Positions 33,009 to 40,412 of a stretch of DNA of 47,693 nt are shown here, in pieces. Within the stretch, counting starts at the first letter, position 1. The number at the start of each line of letters is the position of its first letter. Origin of the DNA: Candidatus Lokiarchaeota archaeon (GTDB lineage: Archaea; Asgardarchaeota; Thorarchaeia; Thorarchaeales; Thorarchaeaceae). A model generated the notes under the pieces. It was not told the origin of the DNA. It saw nothing but the letters and a program-made list of their open reading frames with translations, and searched no databases. The stretch covers positions 1 through 47,693 of the forward strand of contig WJIL01000082.1 in assembly GCA_014730275.1 (NCBI GenBank), in the 5' to 3' direction. Made by a program: the position numbers and the translations under genes.

Positions 33009-34184
33009 TCAGTGTCTTTTTAGAATCGTGACGACCATATTATTCCCAAATCCCCCAATGTTGTGGCATAACGCAACTTCAGGGTTCTCAACCTGCAATT
33101 TTCGAGGAGCTTTCATCATGAGTTGATGAAGAGCATCATGAATTTGAGCCAAACCCGTAGCCGCTGTTGGATGTCCACGTGCTTTTAATCCCCCAGTTGG
33201 ATTGACAGGCAATTTGCCATATACGTGGGTAACGCCGTCCTCTACTAGTTTGATAGCTTCGCCCCGTGACGCTATGCCTAGGTCCTCCATGTTTATGAGT
33301 TCGAAAACTGAGAAGGCATCATGAACCTCGCATACGTCAATGTCACTCGGATTCATTTGTGCCATTTTGTAGGCACGATTTCCAGCCTCTACTGTTGCTT
33401 TCATTGAAGTAAGTGACTGACGATGCTGAACAGCAAGATAATCTGTTGCATGTCCAACAGCGGCTATCTCTGCTGAACTCTCCATCAAGTTCAGTTTCCG
33501 GATTGTTTCCTCGGATGCAACGACAGCTGCTGCAGCTCCGTCCGACGTTGGGCAGCAATCAAACAGCGTTAGAGGATCAGCGACCTTTCTTGAATCACTC
33601 ACCTGCTGTGGCGTAATTATTTTCTGAAAATGTGCGAGTGAGTTCTTCGAACCATTTTCATGAGCTTTTGCCGGAACCAAAGACAATTCTTCTCGGCTCA
33701 ATCCATAATCGTGCATGTATCGTCGTGCCATCATAGCAGCTAATGCTGCAGGTGTAGCACCGTACCGAGTCTCATTTTCGTACGACATCATTTTCGCCAA
33801 AATACGAGAAGCAGTACTCCGTTTCACTCCGGACATCTTCTCGACACCGATGACAAGAACCACATTAGCTAGTCCTGCTTTTACAAGGGCAAATGCTTCT
33901 TCGAAAGCGCTAGCTCCAGAGGATGGCCCGGTTTCTACACGCGTTGCCGCAGCTGGAACAATACCAAGAGAATCAGCAAGAAGTGTAGAAAGATGATCGA
34001 TACCAGTGAATTCAGCCGGGTTCTGAGAACCGACGATGAGGTAGTCAATCTCGGTAGCAACAGGCTCAGAATCCTCTATAGCTTTTTCAGCTGCATTCAG
34101 AGCCAGTTCTGTAATTGAATCCTTAAGAACGCCAAATCTCGTCATGCCAGCTCCTGTTACAAACGCTCTTGGCAGTAGAGTCAC
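33009..34184 (-). CDS. Thiolase-superfamily protein lacking the usual nucleophilic Cys
   Basis: This 391-aa protein has the SCP2/acetyl-CoA acetyltransferase-like thiolase layout. It starts with AFVTGAGMTRFG. Further along it has CEVHDAFSVFELINMEDLG, the Gly-His-Pro motif KARGHPTAATG and the C-terminal ALCHNIGGFGNN, so the second His/Cys pair is present. At the position of the first catalytic Cys (pattern VExxCASG), however, it reads VETGPSSGASAF, with Pro at residue 87. Without that Cys it cannot form the acyl-enzyme in the normal way. It may be a non-condensing homologue, a structural partner or a CoA-binding protein. The GTG at 34184 lies three bases behind the biotin-carrier gene with AGAAGG spanning the gap, so it is the last gene of the pycB operon. 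Confidence 0.82.
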   Translation of the reverse strand: MTLLPRAFVTGAGMTRFGVLKDSITELALNAAEKAIEDSEPVATEIDYLIVGSQNPAEFTGIDHLSTLLADSLGIVPAAATRVETGPSSGASAFEEAFALVKAGLANVVLVIGVEKMSGVKRSTASRILAKMMSYENETRYGATPAALAAMMARRYMHDYGLSREELSLVPAKAHENGSKNSLAHFQKIITPQQVSDSRKVADPLTLFDCCPTSDGAAAAVVASEETIRKLNLMESSAEIAAVGHATDYLAVQHRQSLTSMKATVEAGNRAYKMAQMNPSDIDVCEVHDAFSVFELINMEDLGIASRGEAIKLVEDGVTHVYGKLPVNPTGGLKARGHPTAATGLAQIHDALHQLMMKAPRKLQVENPEVALCHNIGGFGNNMVVTILKRH

Positions 34185-34187
34185 CTT

Positions 34188-34715
34188 CTATTCGATGATA
34201 GCAAGCAAGTCGCTGGGTGTGACCTTGGATCCCTCTTCGACATGAAGCTCTTTCACAGTTCCATCAGCTGGAGCCTTCATTTCGTTAAACATCTTCATTG
34301 CTTCAAGAATGCATACAGTCTGTCCTTTCTCCACAATATCGCCTACATCCACATGAACCTCGGTTATAGTTCCGGGCATAGGAGGGTATATGCCACCTGC
34401 TATTGCCTCAGCAGAGCTCTCGGAACCTCCCCCAGTAGATGAAGAAACCGGTTCCTCTCGCTTTCGTGACCACACTACTTCGTATTCGTGACCGTCAAGC
34501 TCTACCACAGCGTTCTTCCCTGACTTTTCTAATAGCTTTAGACTGTATTCCTTGGAAGTGTCACTAACAGACCATCCACCCTCATCATCCTGTTCAGGTT
34601 TGAGTGTGTAGCTCTGCGATCCAATCTTCACGACCAGAAGCCCACCTTCGTCCAGACGGTCTATATTTACTTCATGTTCTTTTCCATCGATGTCCAGTAA
34701 ATAGTCTGGGCTCAT
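34188..34715 (-). CDS. Biotin carboxyl carrier protein (biotinyl subunit of an acyl-CoA/pyruvate carboxylase)
   Basis: This 175-aa protein has a C-terminal biotinyl domain (~107-175) with the canonical VCILEAMKMFNEMKAP, where K141 is the biotin attachment site. An Ala/Ser/Gly linker (~88-105) precedes it, and an N-terminal beta-rich ~85-residue region resembles the biotin-transfer (BT) domain of carboxylase alpha chains. It carries CO2 as carboxybiotin between a biotin carboxylase (not in this window) and the carboxyltransferase encoded just upstream. Its ATG overlaps the PycB stop codon as TAATG, so stoichiometric coexpression is expected. It could also serve the beta carboxyltransferase at the right edge of the window. 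Confidence 0.9.
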   Translation of the reverse strand: MSPDYLLDIDGKEHEVNIDRLDEGGLLVVKIGSQSYTLKPEQDDEGGWSVSDTSKEYSLKLLEKSGKNAVVELDGHEYEVVWSRKREEPVSSSTGGGSESSAEAIAGGIYPPMPGTITEVHVDVGDIVEKGQTVCILEAMKMFNEMKAPADGTVKELHVEEGSKVTPSDLLAIIE

Positions 34716-36307
34716 TAGAAACCGCCTCGTTTTCTAGATTTCATAATCCGTTCCCGTCCATAGGCACTCCAGGCGGACTTCGAAGAGCCCCAGGATCCAG
34801 ATGTGGATGTTGCTGATTTCGATTCCATAAGGTCAGCTCTCCCATTAAGTCCCCATGCATCACCTGCTTCTCTTCTGCCTTTTGCTCCCGGTCCAGTTCT
34901 CGAAGAGTAAAGGACTGCCGAAATAAGTGCGGCCTCAAGTTCTGGTGTCATATCACCTCGAGACTTCCGCTGAGCTTTCCGCTTCAGGAAATCAAGAGCG
35001 TACTGAGGAAACAGAGCGTATGACACTTCATCCCGAGGTTCATGCGGAATGTCCTTCAAGGCTTCTTTTGCCTTTGGAAGGCCTGGCTCCAGCATATCAG
35101 CGGGACGACAGTCAAGTGGCTCTTCATCTCCAATGGCCTTCTGCTGAATCTCAGGGTCTATTTCTGCAGGGGGTCGTCCATAGTAACCACGAATGTATTG
35201 CTTTACTTCGTGCGGAATCACCTTGTATCGCTCACCGGTAACAACATTGAGTGTAGCCTGGGTACCAACAATCTGGCTTGAGGGGGTAACGAGTGGGGGG
35301 TAGCCAAGTTCCGCTCTCACCTTTGGAACTTCATCTAGAACCTCGTCATAGCGATTCAAGGCACCCTGCTCTCTAAGCTGGTTGTCCAGATTAGATAGCA
35401 TTCCGCCTGGAATCTGGAATTCAAGGACCTGTGGATTGACGCCCTTAAGGCTACCTTCGAATTGTTTGTAATTTCCCCAGATTTCTCGGAAGTAATCTGC
35501 GATTTCCGATAGCAGCTTGATATCAAGACCAGTATCACGAGGCGTTCCCTTCAAAGCTTCAACAATTGACTCCACGGCGGGTTGCGAGGTCCTCATTGAT
35601 AGTGGTGATATTGCGCAGTCAACGACATCAACACCAGCCTCAGCAGCCTTGAGGTATGCCATTGAAGCCATGCCGCTTGTACTGTGTGAGTGGAGCTGAA
35701 TGGGTATATCCAAATCATCCTTCAGCAACGTGACAAGCTCGTAAGCATTCTTTGGAGATATTAGCCCGGCCATGTCTTTAATACAAATCGAGTCCGCTCC
35801 CATAGAGTAGAGTTCCTTTGACTTCTCTACGAATTTCTCGTTGCTGTGATAGGGACTAAGCGTGTAGCAGAAACTGGCTTGAACATGACCCCCTTCACGA
35901 TTAACAAAATCCATGGCCGCTCTCATATTCCGCAGATCATTAAGCGCGTCAAATATGCGGAAAACATCAATTCCTACCTTAACAGCTTCAACAACAAAGG
36001 CTTCAAGCACATCATCGGGAAAGTGGCTGTATGCAACGACATTCTGGGCTCTTAGAAGCATCTGAAAACGCGTATTAGGCATGGCGTCTCTGAGCTTCTC
36101 AACCCGCTCCCACGGATCTTCATCGAGAAACCGCATCATACTGTCGAATGTGGCCCCTCCAAACATTTCAAGAGACCAATATCCCACTTTGTCTATCTTC
36201 TCACAAATTGGGAGCATATCCTCAGTCCGCATTCTCGTTGCAAGGAGCGACTGATGTGCATCTCTAAGCGTGGTATCAGTAATCAGGAGATTCTTCATTA
36301 CAACCAT
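34715..36307 (-). CDS. pycB: PycB-like carboxyltransferase (pyruvate carboxylase subunit B / oxaloacetate decarboxylase alpha)
   Basis: This 530-aa protein begins with the HMGL-like TIM barrel: [20 protein letters not shown], then [49 protein letters not shown] (catalytic Lys region) and PIQLHSHSTSGMA (metal-binding His pair). The conserved carboxylase domain follows (FQIPGGMLSNLDNQLREQG, VTPSSQIVGTQATLNV). It transfers carboxyl from carboxybiotin to pyruvate, or the reverse from oxaloacetate. The last ~60 residues are an unusual Ser/Gly/Arg-rich tail. TATATAA at 36327-36333 would put the transcript start near 36304. The mRNA is then nearly leaderless, and ATG 36298 (start of the region shared with the stub) is a plausible alternative start. 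A second copy of its first 269 bp lies 2.4 kb upstream, beyond an endonuclease gene. Confidence 0.88.
   Translation of the reverse strand: MVVMKNLLITDTTLRDAHQSLLATRMRTEDMLPICEKIDKVGYWSLEMFGGATFDSMMRFLDEDPWERVEKLRDAMPNTRFQMLLRAQNVVAYSHFPDDVLEAFVVEAVKVGIDVFRIFDALNDLRNMRAAMDFVNREGGHVQASFCYTLSPYHSNEKFVEKSKELYSMGADSICIKDMAGLISPKNAYELVTLLKDDLDIPIQLHSHSTSGMASMAYLKAAEAGVDVVDCAISPLSMRTSQPAVESIVEALKGTPRDTGLDIKLLSEIADYFREIWGNYKQFEGSLKGVNPQVLEFQIPGGMLSNLDNQLREQGALNRYDEVLDEVPKVRAELGYPPLVTPSSQIVGTQATLNVVTGERYKVIPHEVKQYIRGYYGRPPAEIDPEIQQKAIGDEEPLDCRPADMLEPGLPKAKEALKDIPHEPRDEVSYALFPQYALDFLKRKAQRKSRGDMTPELEAALISAVLYSSRTGPGAKGRREAGDAWGLNGRADLMESKSATSTSGSWGSSKSAWSAYGRERIMKSRKRGGF
36030..36298 (-). repeat. 5' end of intact pycB, duplicated at 38417-38685
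   Basis: These 269 bp align without gaps to 38417-38685. By eye there are 30 mismatches (about 89% identity), most of them silent. The 68 bp at the 3' end of the shared segment (36030-36097) are identical and all mismatches lie in the other 201 bp. Confidence 0.9.
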
Positions 36308-36326
36308 ACCAGTATCTATTCATTGA

Positions 36327-36333
36327 TTATATA
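36327..36333 (-). promoter_or_regulatory. TATA box of pycB
   Basis: TATATAA on the - strand is centred 23 nt upstream of the first ATG of pycB, the spacing expected for a leaderless archaeal transcript. It lies between the end of the endonuclease gene (36343) and pycB, so intact pycB seems to have a promoter independent of the invading gene. Confidence 0.65.
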
Positions 36334-36342
36334 GCAGTTCTG

Positions 36343-38139
36343 TTACGAAAAAGAATCATTATGATTTTTCAGAAACCTGGAAATTGCTAATATGGATCTG
36401 CTAATCCCTAATTCCTCCCAAATTGCGTTCCGCATTTCTCCGGGTCCCAATCCCTCAATACTTAGTTGATATATCAGTTCTTTCTCAGGGTCAGACATAT
36501 GCCCGGCATTTCCTGATACCTTGTACATCATAGCAAGCTTACGCAATTTCTTTAACCGACTCAAAGCATGACGAAATAACGGTAATTGAGCAGCTTTTGT
36601 GATGTCAGCTTTCTTTGTAAAAACAATGCCATTATCCCGAACATATACATCCATTCCGAATGAGTCTAGAATCTTTTTGTAAGTCTCTGAGTATTCGATA
36701 GTAGAAATTCCTGGGCGCATACTACCCACCCAACCATCTCCATCTGCGATTCCTTGGATGAATGATTTTCTCCATTCTTCGGGGGATTCTACAATCCAAC
36801 CTGCATTCAATCTACCCTGCTTGCTCCCTTCCAATTCAAAACCCAAAACTGACCTCTTCACCCAATTCAACAATGCTGAACTTTGGCTAATCCAGCAATA
36901 CTTCTCACTTACGCGTACTTCACCCTTCCAGACATATTCACTGGATTTATCCGAAATGCGTCCCGATTCTAAGCCAAGACATCCTAAGTAGTAGCATGTA
37001 GCATCACCGAAATCACCACTCCATTCATATCTCTTGCTTAGATTCAACCCAAACCGCTCAATCATACTACCTCGATATAATGAACCATCGGAGCATAACA
37101 CACCCAATGAGTACATGAAAGCTTCTTCTTTGGATACACGCCCATATTTCTCCTGCCATCTTTTCATTTCTCTATTCTCAATGGGTTTCAGCTGATCAAG
37201 AACCATCTTGACATCCTCTACAGTCTCGACTGTTTCAGGAACTTGAATCCAGTTGCTGAAAGACTTCCCTGTGACTTCTAAAGGTAGCCACCTGCAACCA
37301 TCTCGAGGTGCCTTTTCTGGAATCTCACTAGCAATTCGAGGCAATCTTGGTAAATCACCATCCATCCACCGCTCTGCGTTCCTAGTGGCATTGATATGTT
37401 TCACCAAATCCCTCTTCAGTCCACCTTCAGGCAAAGCATCGACCAAAGCATAGAAGGAATTGGCATTTTTCTCGTGCATATTGAATCCTTTCAGACTCTC
37501 TAATTCTGGTTTGAGATGGAATGTATCCAGACGACTCTTCATTGCATCGAAGGTAAATGCTCCAGATAGTTTTCCTTTCAGAATCTTAGCTCTTGCGCTT
37601 CCGTCGTCTCTGTTCATCGCAACCTCCATCATGCGATAAATCTGCGGCAATTTGCCTTCGTGTATCCAACCCTCTGCCTTATTCCGTGGGATATTCATAT
37701 CTCGTGATATTTGTCTGAGTTCTTTGGGGGTGATGCAATGATTACCGATACGAGCATTATATAATCGGAAATGTGCTCGCGCATCCATAATCCATTCTTC
37801 ATAACTAAGATTCAGTTTTAGACCGGGATAATTATGTTCTAAAATTGATTCAAGTTCGTCAAAAGATGATACATAGATATTATGAACCATAGGTGGTTTC
37901 ATTGCGAAGCTCCGTTTTTCTCCTCGTCCATCGCTAGATTCCATATGCTTCTTAGAAGCGGAGCTTTCATCCCTGTGCTCATTTTCTAGATCTTTTTTCT
38001 CCCCCGATTTCGAACAGTCATTGCCAAATTTGGTTGATATTTGGTTTGTATCGGCTCCTTTTTCTATTATCAGATTTGCTTCACTATGCCGAATATCGTT
38101 TGGCGCAAATCCATTTCTTGTATCCTCCTTACCTTTCAA
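36343..38139 (-). CDS. LAGLIDADG homing endonuclease inserted at the pycB locus
   Basis: From TTG 38139 this is a 598-aa protein. Two LAGLIDADG-type motifs are visible: SLGVLCSDGS (about 344-353, D351) and FIQGIADGDGWVG (about 459-471, D466 and D468), spaced ~115 residues apart as in single-chain double-motif enzymes. Helix-turn-helix-like segments precede them (CITPKELRQISRDMNIPRNK, NATRNAERWMDGDLPRLP) and a further one follows (LGPGEMRNAIWEELGIS), probably for target-site recognition. The first ~85 residues are charged and low in structure. The start is uncertain. The frame stays open for 90 more codons upstream but has no ATG, GTG or TTG there, and Met66 or Met80 are downstream options. 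The gene lies between intact pycB and a pycB 5' stub, so pycB is the likely target. Catalytic acidic residues look intact. Confidence 0.78.
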   Translation of the reverse strand: MKGKEDTRNGFAPNDIRHSEANLIIEKGADTNQISTKFGNDCSKSGEKKDLENEHRDESSASKKHMESSDGRGEKRSFAMKPPMVHNIYVSSFDELESILEHNYPGLKLNLSYEEWIMDARAHFRLYNARIGNHCITPKELRQISRDMNIPRNKAEGWIHEGKLPQIYRMMEVAMNRDDGSARAKILKGKLSGAFTFDAMKSRLDTFHLKPELESLKGFNMHEKNANSFYALVDALPEGGLKRDLVKHINATRNAERWMDGDLPRLPRIASEIPEKAPRDGCRWLPLEVTGKSFSNWIQVPETVETVEDVKMVLDQLKPIENREMKRWQEKYGRVSKEEAFMYSLGVLCSDGSLYRGSMIERFGLNLSKRYEWSGDFGDATCYYLGCLGLESGRISDKSSEYVWKGEVRVSEKYCWISQSSALLNWVKRSVLGFELEGSKQGRLNAGWIVESPEEWRKSFIQGIADGDGWVGSMRPGISTIEYSETYKKILDSFGMDVYVRDNGIVFTKKADITKAAQLPLFRHALSRLKKLRKLAMMYKVSGNAGHMSDPEKELIYQLSIEGLGPGEMRNAIWEELGISRSILAISRFLKNHNDSFS

Positions 38140-38409
38140 CCTTTTACTAACCGCTTCTGATAAGCTTTCAACAAAACATCTATGATATTTCCTTGCTCTA
38201 ACCGATTCGCTAGTATTCAGTTTTGATATTTCATTATTACAGTCTGCAAAGACTGCCTCGGTATCTATTATTCTGCGTTCAGAATTTTCTCTAGGCCGGA
38301 ATCTGGGAGTCAGAGTCGATACCCGTCTATCGATATCTGCGATGACTAAATAACACCACAGATAATTAAGGAATTTTCTTCCTGAGAAAAAGTACAGATT
38401 ACCCGGTAT
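38140..38409 (-). other. Open 90-codon upstream extension of the endonuclease frame
   Basis: Triplet-by-triplet reading shows no stop between the TGA at 38412-38410 and the TTG at 38139. The implied peptide starts IPGNLYFFSGRKFLNYLW and continues with a charged stretch. The frame is in phase with the pycB stub, from which it is separated only by TAA-TTA-TGA. It contains no standard start codon. It may be an eroded N-terminus of the endonuclease, a former fusion, or intron core sequence that happens to be open. Confidence 0.5.
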
Positions 38410-38415
38410 TCATAA

Positions 38416-38703
38416 TTATGCAACGACATTCTGGGCTCTTAGAAGCATCTGAAAACGCGTATTAGGCATGGCGTCTCTGAGCTTTTCAACACGCTCCCAC
38501 GGATTTTCATCGAGAAACCGCATCATGCTGTCGAACGTAGCTCCCCCGAACATTTCAAGAGACCAATAGCCTACTTTGTCAATTTCTTCACATATTGGGA
38601 GCATATCCTCAGTCCGCATCCGCGTTGCAAGGAGCGACTGATGTGCATCTCTGAGGGTCGTATCCGTGATTTGAAGCTTTGACATTTTAAGCTCGGTCAA
38701 CAT
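38416..38703 (-). pseudogene. 5' stub of pycB (partial duplicate)
   Basis: The frame encodes 95 residues. Residues 11-95 ([17 protein letters not shown] ... LLRAQNVVA) match the start of intact PycB almost perfectly; visible differences are E for K in CEEIDKVG and N for D in DENPWE. The match ends where intact pycB continues with TAC AGC; here the sequence is TAA, a stop. Only part of the first TIM-barrel strands is encoded, so it cannot be an active enzyme. It begins at ATG 38703 or, matching the homology, ATG 38685. A TATA-like CTAAATAGG lies 15-25 nt upstream, so it may still be transcribed. Confidence 0.85.
38417..38685 (-). repeat. Second copy of the pycB 5' end
   Basis: This is the partner of 36030-36298: same orientation, same length, no indels, 30 mismatches confined to 201 of 269 bp. 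The copies are 2387 bp apart and flank the endonuclease gene as a direct repeat. Confidence 0.9.
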
Positions 38704-38767
38704 CTCGAAACAGCCTATTTAGGACTATTGCTCGGCACCTGAGAAATTCGCAATTGGCAGCCATTTA

Positions 38768-38779
38768 GAACACGTGTTC
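38768..38779. promoter_or_regulatory. 12-bp perfect palindrome GAACACGTGTTC
   Basis: It lies in the 146-bp divergent gap between the pycB stub (- strand) and the methyltransferase gene (+ strand). It is about 65 bp from the stub ATG and 70 bp from the methyltransferase ATG. The symmetry suits a dimeric transcription factor. No regulator is encoded next to it. Confidence 0.4.
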
Positions 38780-38849
38780 CAAATTTTAGGTACAAACTGT
38801 GATGAATGAGGGCAAAATTTGAAAGCACAATTCAGCAGGCTCTATCAAT

Positions 38850-39467
38850 ATGTACAACGTACTATTTCCCTCACAAGTGTACAGATTTCCCTATGTTCTT
38901 CGAAGGTTTAATCGGGAGCAAGAAGTCGACAAAACGGTACTAGATTGCGGAGCTGGAGGCTCAAAGCCATCCCTAGCTCTATTTCATGAATTGGGTTACG
39001 AAACCCATGGCATCGACACATCTAATGAGCAGGTGAAGAAGGCTAAGCAGTTCTGCAAAGAGAATGGGCTTGAATTGGGCATTCAGATTGGTGACATGAG
39101 AGAAATCCCCTTTGAGAATGAAAGCTTCGGTCTGGTATACTCCTACAACTCAATCTTTCATCTTACCAAAGCCGATTCCGCCGAAGCGATGAATGAAATG
39201 AGGAGGGTGCTCAAAAAACCGGGATATCTATACGTGAATTTCCTTTCGGTGGAAGATCAACAATGTGGTCAGGGAGAAAAAGTGGGGCCAGGGGAATGGA
39301 AATCCACTGAGCACGGAGAGCCTACCGTGCATAGTTACTACAAAGATACTGAGCCGGAACAGTATTTTGAAGGAATGGAGATTCTCTTCAAGGAGAAGAG
39401 AAGTACCGAGTTCAGGGTCTTGCCTTATAGGATGGTTAGCCTAGAATACATTGCTGAAAAGACCTAG
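38850..39467 (+). CDS. Class I SAM-dependent methyltransferase
   Basis: This 205-aa protein has the Rossmann-type methyltransferase core. Motif I is VLDCGAGGSKPSLALF (~residues 30-45), motif II the acidic THGIDTSNEQV (~52-62), then LELGIQIGDMREIPFENESF (motif III region) and SFGLVYSYNSIFHLTKADS (motif IV). RVLKKPGYLYVNFLS (motif V/VI) follows. The family transfers methyl from S-adenosylmethionine to small molecules or proteins; the acceptor cannot be predicted. It is short, with a reduced C-terminal substrate region. It is transcribed away from the pycB stub and is 78 bp ahead of msrA on the same strand. Confidence 0.85.
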   Translation: MYNVLFPSQVYRFPYVLRRFNREQEVDKTVLDCGAGGSKPSLALFHELGYETHGIDTSNEQVKKAKQFCKENGLELGIQIGDMREIPFENESFGLVYSYNSIFHLTKADSAEAMNEMRRVLKKPGYLYVNFLSVEDQQCGQGEKVGPGEWKSTEHGEPTVHSYYKDTEPEQYFEGMEILFKEKRSTEFRVLPYRMVSLEYIAEKT

Positions 39468-39545
39468 TATCATTCAGAGTGTATGTAAGATTCTACACAG
39501 CTCGCATATCTATTAGTTGATTAGTCAAGTAACCATACTATCACC

Positions 39546-40076
39546 ATGAAAAAGGCCACATTAGGAGGAGGATGCTTCTGGTGTACCGAAGCGGTCTTCC
39601 AGCGACTAAAGGGAGTGCATTCAGTGACCTCAGGATATGCAGGAGGAGACGTAGCCAACCCAACCTATCAAGAAGTATGCTCCGGAAATACTGGTCACGC
39701 AGAAGTTGTTCAAATCGAATATGATCCAGAAGTAATAAGCTATGAAGAATTGCTTGACGTTTTCTTTGAAACACACGACCCCACTACTCTGAACAGACAA
39801 GGAAATGATGTGGGAACCCAGTACAGATCTATCATTCTCTACCACGACGAACAACAGAAAACAGCTGCAATCCAGAAGAAGAATGAATTGGACCAGAGGG
39901 ACAAGTATGAAAGCCCCATAGTCACGCAAATCAGCAAGCTGGATGATTTCTATCCAGCAGAGGAATATCATCAAGACTATTATGAGAAGAATTCGGGGCA
40001 CGGATACTGCAGAATTGTGATTGAACCGAAACTTGAGAAGGTTGAACAGACGTTTTCTCTGAAACTAAGTGAGTGA
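39546..40076 (+). CDS. msrA: Peptide methionine sulfoxide reductase MsrA
   Basis: This 176-aa protein shows the complete MsrA signature: [12 protein letters not shown] with catalytic Cys10, then [52 protein letters not shown] and [11 protein letters not shown]. It reduces methionine-S-sulfoxide in proteins with electrons from thioredoxin, protecting against oxidative damage. The ATG follows a purine-poor leader without a strong ribosome-binding site. The Cys at 52 (EVCSG) and Cys13 are the remaining cysteines, with no typical C-terminal resolving pair, so resolution probably uses one of these or thioredoxin directly. The gene is monocistronic or trails the methyltransferase. Confidence 0.95.
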   Translation: MKKATLGGGCFWCTEAVFQRLKGVHSVTSGYAGGDVANPTYQEVCSGNTGHAEVVQIEYDPEVISYEELLDVFFETHDPTTLNRQGNDVGTQYRSIILYHDEQQKTAAIQKKNELDQRDKYESPIVTQISKLDDFYPAEEYHQDYYEKNSGHGYCRIVIEPKLEKVEQTFSLKLSE

Positions 40077-40412
40077 GATACTTTCCTTACTTTTGAGCAA
40101 CTTCATTTCTTCTCAGATTACTCCGAACAGTGGAAATAGAGCTATCCCAGTCAAATAATTCACCACACATACTGAGTTATTTTATTAAAGTGAATGTCTT
40201 AGACCTATTCAGTCAATTAATGAACAACGGGAACTCAAAAAAAGCAAGGGACCAAGAAGGCATCGAATTGAAAGGCGACGCTATACACTGGAATAGCACT
40301 CTCGAATTCTTTCAGAGAATACGCCATCAAATTTCAGCGTTTTTCCCGTTTGTGTTTTCACAGCAATCTATCCCTCATATTATCAAGCATTATTCGAGAA
40401 GGTGGAATTGAT
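40077..40412 (+). other. Intergenic region upstream of the sensor-kinase cassette
   Basis: These 336 bases separate msrA from the kinase gene. A 93-codon frame (40130-40411) overlaps the kinase start, has weak composition and no ribosome-binding site, and is not called. A/T-rich stretches at 40164-40180 (TTATTTTATTAAAG) and around 40376-40384 (CATATTATC) are promoter candidates. The second would place transcription start close to the TTG at 40413. Confidence 0.5.

Noticed and set aside
36343-38139. Interpretation of the inserted gene as a transposase with terminal inverted repeats
   Set aside because: The protein carries two LAGLIDADG-type motifs and no DDE pattern, and no terminal inverted repeats were seen at the insert boundaries. 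The only repeat is the pycB 5' end itself, in direct orientation.
36343-38703. Interpretation of the insertion as an intein in PycB
   Set aside because: The stub ends in stop codons, no Cys/Ser starts the inserted sequence, no splicing motifs were seen, and the downstream pycB copy is complete with its own promoter and start.
40130-40411. A 93-codon frame between msrA and the PAS kinase
   Set aside because: It overlaps the kinase start region, lacks a ribosome-binding site and shows no domain-like pattern.
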